DNA from: an uncultured Bacteroidales bacterium
Lineage (GTDB): Bacteria > Bacteroidota > Bacteroidia > Bacteroidales > Bacteroidaceae
Assembly (NCBI GenBank): GCA_902799655.1
Contig: CADCBH010000001.1
Location: forward strand, 1 to 64,000
DNA: 64,000 nucleotides
Direction of reading: 5' to 3'
The notes below the pieces were generated by a model. That model saw only the letters and a program-made list of their open reading frames with translations. It was not told the DNA's origin and made no database searches. Within the stretch, counting starts at the first letter, position 1. Each line of letters begins with the position of its first letter. This document shows positions 49,553 through 58,500 of the stretch, in pieces. The position numbers and the translations under genes are program-made.

Positions 49553-52500
49553 ATGAGACGCGTTATTACAATATTGATAATGATACTCCTCACTACGACA
49601 GTGGTGCAGGCTCAGATTACTATTGGTGGTAACGTATATGGTGGCGGCAACAAGGGTAACGTTGGCGGAAGCACCAACGTTCGTGTACGCGCAGGAGACT
49701 TGAACAAGGTATTTGGTGGAGCCCGCATGGCCAATGTAGGCGGTAACACCTATGTGAACATCGACGGTGAGAACGCCACCGGTTACTCCGTTATCAACTA
49801 TGTCTTCGGCGGTAACGATATTGCCGGACATATCGGTACAGCAGCCGCTGTAGGCGAATCGCTGCCTACCGAGCTGAATGGCAATACAGATGGTGTTGAC
49901 AATACCTGGAACAGCTATGTACACCTCAGCACCAAGGCCACTGATGCCAAGAAGTTCTATATCGGACAGCTCTTTGCCGGCGGCAATGGCGACTACTATT
50001 ATGAGCAAGTCCCTGGCCCGGACGCAGGCAAGGTCACCCATAACGTCTATCTGAAAGAAGGTGATGCCACACCGATTGCCACCAAGGTGACCGATGAGGG
50101 AGATACAGGTTTCAACCGACCGGAATTGGCCAAGACCTACCTGGATGTACAGGGCGGTTCTATTGTCTATGCCCATGGTGGTGGTAACAATGTGACGGTG
50201 ACGGAAAAGACTGTCATTCACGTAGATAACCCCAGTAAGGTGGTGAACCATATCCTGGTTGATGCCGAAGGACTTGAGGCCAATGCAGCAACCTATGCGG
50301 CCTATGAGGCCTATTTGGCTAATGAGGGACCAGCCCCATCAGGTTATACCGACCTGCTCACCAATACCCGCTTCAAGGACGACATGGGTATCAATACCAG
50401 CTTCTCATTCCCCAGCAGTGGTGAGTTCCAGATTGGCCGTTTCTTTGGCGGCAACAACAAGGCAGAGATGCATATCCGTCCTACGTGGAACCTGCAGGGC
50501 GGTAAGATCCGTAACCTGTATAGCGGTGGTAACCGTGGTAAGATGACCAGTCCTGAGGGTCTGCTTCTGGAAATCAACCCGTTGGCATCGAATACCAACC
50601 CCCTGATTATCGACAACGTCTTTGGCGGTTGCCGAATGGCTGATGTCATGCCTACGGTGAATGGTGTCTATACGCCGTGTACCAACCTGCAAGACAAGGA
50701 CGAGCATGGCAATCTGATCTATAAATTCCCCAACGAACTGTCAGCCCGCGTACTGGTGCGAGGCGGTGACATCAATAATGTCTATGGCGGTAACGATGTG
50801 ACCGGTACGGTCTATGGCGGTAATGCCATCGGTATCTATACCACCATCCGCGGTGACGTATATGGTGGCGGTAACGGTGCCTATCCCTATACGGATATGG
50901 AGACCCTCCAAGGCGATGACATCTATGGCGACTTCTTCTATACCCAGGAAGGTTATTCAACCTCTATTGATGCACTGAACGCCTTCCGTCCCAATGCCGA
51001 GCAGGTATCTATCCGCTTGAGCGGTACCGATGCCGAGCACCCCACCGTCATCAAGGGTTCGGTATTCGTAGGCGGTAACTGTGCGACGCTGGCTACCAAG
51101 AAAGCCAACCCCTTGGTGGAGCTGAAGGTTGGCTCTCATGTGCTGGTTGACAAAGTCTTCCTTGGCAATAATGGTGAGAAGATGATTGATCGCAGCATTC
51201 TCCAGCATTATGCCGGTGAATATCCTGGAGCAGAGGGCTTCAGCTCGCTAACGAGTTTGAAATCCGACCCCTCTGTGTTTGCCAGCTATATGGAAGGTGT
51301 GGTTATGGACTTACAGCCCGACATTACGTTCGACAACACCGCGAATGGCGACCCCGGCACTTATGAAGACTATTCGAGTATGATTGGTTCCCTCTACTGC
51401 GGTGGTAACGTGGGTAGCATGGCCATCAAAGGCAAGAGTACCTATCGCCTTGACCATGGTCTTATCATCTTCGAGAAGTTAGTAGCAGGATGCAACAATG
51501 CTGATGTGAAGGCAGGAGAATATAATGCTTACTATGAAGGAGGCATCCTGGGTGCCAAGAATGAACGGGGAGCCCTGCCTGGCGAGTACTATACTGATAA
51601 CGGAACTGCAACAGGCAAGATCAAGGACCGTATCGAGCTGAACCTCGACAATATGGTCGTTGAGCCCCGCCGCTGGAACGATACCTTTGAAGAGATAACC
51701 GCTGAAGACCTGACCGATGGCAAGCTGAAAGCCGGCCAGGAATATTACAAGACCAACCTGCGTTCAAGCAGATTCATTGCCGACGGCACAGAGGTAGTTG
51801 ACCTGAACGACAACGACAAGTATTACAAACTCGTCACGAAAGGTGACCGACTGGAGTGGAATACCGCCTTGTGGAATATCGCTGAGGACGATTTCATGCG
51901 AACCGGAACAGACAATAATTCAGACGACAAGAACCGGCGTCTGATGGGTGGTAACATCTATGGCGGCTGCTACAACAGTGGTCACGTCAACGGTAATGTG
52001 ACGATCAACATCAACCAAGACCTCATCAAGCGTGATGTCGTCTTTGCCCAGACCGATGGTGAGAACGAATATGCCATCAGCGGCGAACGCCGTTCCGGTG
52101 TGCTCCGCCAAGCACAGGCCGACGACGTGCAGGCAGTTGCCATGTCGGTATTTGGTGGCGGTTTCGGTTCTGATACCGAGATATGGGGCTCTGCTACCAT
52201 CAACCTGAACAACGGCTATATCTTCCAAGCCTTTGGAGGTGGTGAGGAAGGTGTCGTCGGTAAGAAGAATGCCCAAGGCGACTATGTCTATAATGCCGCC
52301 TACAGCACTACTGTCAACCTGAAAGGTGAGAATGCCGGCTACTCTGAGGAAGAAAGCGGTTTACCGCTGGCTGAGGCCGTGTATCTCTATGGTGGCGGTA
52401 GCGAAGGCGACGTGCTCGGCGACTCGTATGTCTATCTGGGCAACGGTCGTATCTACGATGCCTTCGGAGGTGCCAGCAAGGCCAACATCTATGGTGGTAC

Positions 52501-55500
52501 TGAGGTCCATATAGGCCACAATGGCGGTTTCCCATGGGTGTGTGACAACATCTATGGCGGCAACGACTTCGGTGGTATCGTCATGGGTAAGCGCAACCAT
52601 ACGATGGAGGTAGCCAAGACTGCCTTCGATGCCCAAATGCTGCAGTCCTCTACCTATGTGAAATATATCCAGGGCCGTGTTGACACTATCTTCGGCGGCA
52701 ATTATGGTAATTACGACTATGCCGACCGTGTCTTCAAGTACTATACTGATAACAATGGCGACCCCAAGGATGGTTTCTCATTCCCATGCCTGGCAAACAA
52801 CTCTTTCGTTCACTTCACACCTGAGGAGAACAGCAACAACAAGGTTAGCTACATCTTCGGTGGCAGTGAGGGTTATGCAGGTAATGTCAAGCTGAACAAC
52901 ACCATGCAGAAAGACTGCTATGTGCACATCGATGATACCAAGACCAAGGACGCCAACCGCTTTGCCAATGTGGACATCTACGGTGGTGGTGCCTTTGCCG
53001 GAGTTGGTACACTGGGTGATTCTCCTGAGGAAACCTTCCTGGGTGCTGGCCGCACGGCTATCGACCTGTATGGCGGCAGCTTCCACAATGTCTATGGTGG
53101 CTGTAACCAGGAGGGTCTGGTAGGCTACACGCGTATCAACGTGCCTTCGGGTTCTACCGTTAAGGTCAACGCCCTCTTTGGCGGTGGCAAGGGCTACGAC
53201 GTCAGTCTTTTCGATACCAAGCCAGAGCTCGCAACCCGCTACTGCGACAACTATGTCACCTGTGTCGATTATCAGAGTAAGGATGCCATCGTGAACGATG
53301 CCATCTATGGCGGTAACGAGAACTGCCGCATCGCGTGCGATACCTATATCAATATTGAAGCGCCAGTGATGCAGAGCAGCGGCTATCAGGCTACCATCTA
53401 TGGTGCCGGCTATGGTAAGAAGACCGTCTCTGGACGTACCAACATCTTCATGAACAACAACTCGAATGCCTATAATGTATTTGGTGGCGGACGCGACGGT
53501 AACGCCTTCAATTTTGCCACGATGACACAATGGCTGATTCGCCAGTACGATGCAGCCGGTGTAGCCCAAGATGCCATACCAGCCAGTGTCTTAGCCTATG
53601 GCAACATCCTGAACGTCTTTAGCGACTATCTTGCCGCTAACCCCATCAGCCTTCCCGAAAAGACTGGCACATACCTCAATGCCCAGGGTCAATACGACGG
53701 CACATACACCAACGATATTCTGCCGACGAATGAGAATCCGATGCCCGCCTATCACCAGACCAATGTCCACATCTTGGACGGTGGCAATGTGAGCGGCTAC
53801 GCCTATGGTGGCGGTTTGGGTACCGATGCCGTCGTTGCCGGTAGCACCTTCATCGAGTTGAAGGGTGGCAATGTGGATAGAGATATCTATGGCGGCGGTC
53901 AGGGAGGTCCCGTGTTCGACGAGTATAACCTGGCTAAAGACAACGACGCCACCAACGACTTTGTCTGCACCACCAATGTCCTTATCGAGGGCGGTATGGT
54001 GCGTAACGTCTATGGCGGCGGTTACTTAGGTCATGTGGGTAAGCACTGCAAGACCGTCAACAAAGCAATTGTTGAAGCCGGCATTCACGAGTCTAATAAC
54101 GACGACATCCCCGCTGTGGCCAATGTGACCATCGGTAAGTTAGACGGTACCAGCTTCTACAACGGTATTCCTGCCATCCTGCGTAACGTATATGGCGGTG
54201 GTGAGGGTGGCTCAGTCTATGGTACTGCCAACCTGACCATCAACAATGGTTATGTCGGCTATCGCTATATGAATACTGCTACATCGGGAGCCCCCGTGTA
54301 CAAGTATGTCGAGGAACTTGACGACCAGAAGCCCAATGCCATCGAGCTGGCAGGTAATGCCTTCGGTGGCGGTTATGTGGTCAACAGCTATGTGGACAAC
54401 ACCAACGTGAAGATGTATGGCGGTACACTGCGTGGCAGCCTCTACGGTGGTGGTGAGATTGGTCCTATCGGACGTGGTACCATCAGGTACAAAGACACCT
54501 ACAACACTGGTGTGGTGAACGGTAATGCCCGCATCTACAAGGCTGGTAAGGCCTGCGTGAAGATGTACGACGGTCATGTATTGCGCAACGTCTTCGGTGG
54601 CGGTCGTGGTAAGGACAGCTGGGGCGGCGACGGTACGCTGTATATGGACGAGGCATTGAAGCCCTCGTTGGACCTCAGATGTAAGGGTTACGTCTTCGGA
54701 CAGACCGAGGTGAACATCTATGGCGGTGAGATTGGTACAGACGAGGGTGTTGCCAAGGGTTATGGCAATGTCTTCGGAGCCGGTGATATCGGTTGTGTCT
54801 ATAGCGCCTATGAACGGGCAGACGGTACTCTATGTATCGGTAAAAAGTCGGGCACCCGCTATACGTCGGATGACGAGGGCTACTACTATAAGTATGAGAA
54901 CGGCGCCTTCAAGACCGTTGGCGGTGAGAAGGTCCTCACTGAGGACTGTAAGGTGCTGGTAGAGCCCTGGTGTAAGGCCAACTCTTCCGTTACTATCGAC
55001 AGAACCTATGATGCCGGTGAATACGTGCCCACATCAGCCCTCAACCTTTTAGGCAACAAGACTGCCAGCGCAGCAGATTGGACGGCTCTGGGTAAGACTG
55101 ACATCAACAAGGAAGGTGTCATCATCCACAATGCCGTCTTTGCCGGCGGTAACACCTCTGCTGGTTCTACCGAGGTATATGCCAATGCCCCCACGGTATT
55201 CGGTAATGCCACAGCATCTATCCACGACGTCTATAACCGCGACCTCATCTCTATCGGTAGAGGTCGTGTGGGCGGTTTGTATGGTGACGGCAACCTGACG
55301 CTGGTCGATGGCTATCGCGAGGTGAACATCACCAACTACGGTACCGACTACTATCATATCAACCCTGAGATTAGTCTGACAGACTATAATGCCCTCCCCT
55401 TCCGCGAGGCTGCTTACTATGAGATTCGCTACAAGTGTAAGACAGAGTGTACCGACAAGAATGGCAAGACCTATGCCGTCGGGGCTACCATTACTGCCGA

Positions 55501-58500
55501 TGAGATGCTGACCGTCTTTGAGGGAGTGAAGGTTGGCAATGAAGACATGATCCAGTCCGATGGCAAGCCATTGGCAGTCTACTGGGAAGAGAATGGTGTC
55601 TGCTCGCGCTATGCCGGTCGTCCTATGAATACCGTGCAGCGTGCCGACTTCTGCGGTGTCTTCGGTAGCCGTATGGTCATGCAGGGTGCTCAGGACCGTG
55701 TGCCCGAGACGGTGGACTATACCAACTATACCATCAACCGTGTCCGCGAGGTGTCGCTGAATAAGAAGGTGTCAATACGTCAAGGTGATGCCGACGATGC
55801 CAAGAACAAGGAGCACGGCAACTACTTCGGTATCTATAGCGTGGTGAACTATCTCGGCGCTCTGACCAGCGATGTGGACTTCCACAATGCCGTCCGTTCT
55901 ACAGACAACTCAGATACTGGTACCTATCAGTGTGTGGCAGATGGTAAAACCTATGGTACTGCGACCTACTATGACTGGAAGAAAGAGTTCCACAGCGAGC
56001 GCAAGCGCAACAATGGCAGCAGCCATAACAAGGTGGCTCTGGCTTCTGGTGTCTATCTCGAACTGACTACTGAGAAGAGCACCGGCACCGGTCTCACCGA
56101 AAAAGACTGGGGTCCGATTACCGGTGTTGTAGAGCTCGACCTGATCAATGTGCAGCCTGGTATGGGTGGTGGCTATGTCTATGCCAAGAACGAGCATGGC
56201 ACGCGTAGTAACACGGGTAAGACCCAGACCATTCTGACAGCCTTGAACACAGGTGCTGTTACCCAAAAGAGCTTCCAATATGATAACAGCTCTGTTTCTT
56301 ACCAGAATGAATGGGAAGCCTCGGGTAACTTCGTACACAGTACACAGACCATTATCGACGACTGTTATAATATTGGCGGCAAGTACAAGGTTGGTGAAAG
56401 TCCTGTACCTGCTCACTACTGGTTCATCAAGGGTGCTGTCTATGTCTATGACCAGTATATCTCTGCCTACACCGGCTCGCCCAATGCCTTCAGCGAGACG
56501 GTGAGCATCCCGCTGACGATTACGTCGGCCTCTCACGGTAAGCTGACACTGCTCAACGTTCAGCCGAGCCGCTATGCTTACTATTCTTCTAACAAGGACA
56601 AGACGCCTCTCGGTGAAAACGAGAAGATAGAGCTTCGCGATGTATCATACGGTCGCAACGATGTCATCAGCTATTGGGACTACAGCCAGCTCAGCGCAGC
56701 AGAGAAGGGACTGTTTGAACCGGAGACCTACATCGTCATTGCCGACTGCCAGTTGGGCAACCAGACCTATAATGCAGGTACCGTGCTGCTGCCATCAGAC
56801 TATGAGACGCTGAAGGCATCGGCTCCTACCAAGAAGCTCCATGAGGACGACTTGGAGCTGACACCTTACGTGCACCATGTCACCAGAAACGAGGATGTTG
56901 ACTTCGACTTCGTCTTCCGTCCTTCTAACAATGTCAGCCACGATACTGGCTACATCCTGACCTACAATATCGACAACCCGAACCAATGGAGCAAGTGGTA
57001 CACGAAGGTTGACGGTAGTGAGCCTAAGAACCAGACAGGTGGTTCAGGCTATGAAGACGGTCCGACCTATAAGCCCAACGCTACCGGTCTGTATGGTCAG
57101 AGAGATTACAGCATCGGCAACATCATCTCCAAGAATGACTATGACGCCTATCAGAATTTGCAGACCAATTACTCAGAGGTCATCCCTGACGGTCAGGCCA
57201 CCTTCTACCCTGCATGGATAGTGACTGCCGACGACTTGGAGACCACCAAGGGAAGCACACCTCAGCTGCTTCACAAGGGAGCCACCCTCGCCAAGGAGGA
57301 CTATGCTGACAACGTATGGAGCACCATGACAGGCAGTGTTGCCGAAGCCTACGTAGCTACCAGCACTATCCAGCTGAGCCAGACCGAGTTTGTCTATCGC
57401 AACACCTACTTGACGCAGGCTGAGATGACGACACTGAAGGACACTTATCCGTCTCTCTCGACAGAGATAGACAATGCCATGCAGCGTGCCTACTACTGTT
57501 CTACAGCCGGTAAGTATGGTGGCAACTACTATCAGACAGGCCATAACTATCGTGGTCTGACAGCCTACACCGCGATGTCTGAAACCGACCGTCAGGCATT
57601 CACCTTCAACTACGATGCCCTCGACCTGCTCATCGACCCGACCTATGGAAACAGCGAGGGTGCGAAGTACCAGTATGACGCTGCATCAGGAACCAAGGCT
57701 GACGCTGAAAGCAATGCCGCCCAGTATTCACTGCCTACACCTATCGACTATACTGCAACATACAAGGAAGGTGCACCTGACTTCACTTACAAAGCAGAGA
57801 ATGGTGATGATGTAAGTACAGCCACACGCAGGGAACTCACTCGCACTGAGTTTGAGAGTCTGCCCAATGAGCAGTACCATTGGGCTCCTATCACGGTAGC
57901 TAATGCCGGTACATACTATGTTGTCAAGGAGACCATCGTGCTCGGTGACACACCATACGCTGCCGGACAGGTCATCACAAGTGATACCTATGACGGCCTG
58001 AGTGCTGACGACAAGGCGAATGTGGAATCGCTGACCTTTGATGCGTCAGGTACCTACTACTACTGCCGTGAGGGTTATACCATCAATGCCAGCTACTACG
58101 AAGGCACAGATAAGACTGGTAAAGTAACTGATATCCATAATACGGAATATAAAACTGATGTGCCTGCAGGTACTGTCATTAAGGCAGAGACTGATGTTAA
58201 TGGCTATGGTTATGATAATGTCATCAACAAGCAGACGAACTTCTCTATCCACGGCGTATCACCGACGGAGACCAGTTCGCTCTATGTGGCAGGCGGCTCT
58301 GACATCTTCAACCTCTCTTCCGAGAAGATTATCACCGTCATCTATCAGTATGACTACGTAGAGAGCGATATGTCTGGTCAGCACATCACGCCCGTCAGCG
58401 AGCGCCACGTGCTGAACATCCACTTGAACTTCAAGAGTGGTGTACCTACTGTGGAAGATATTCAGGCACCAGACATCATCCTGCCTGGTACCACCCTCAG

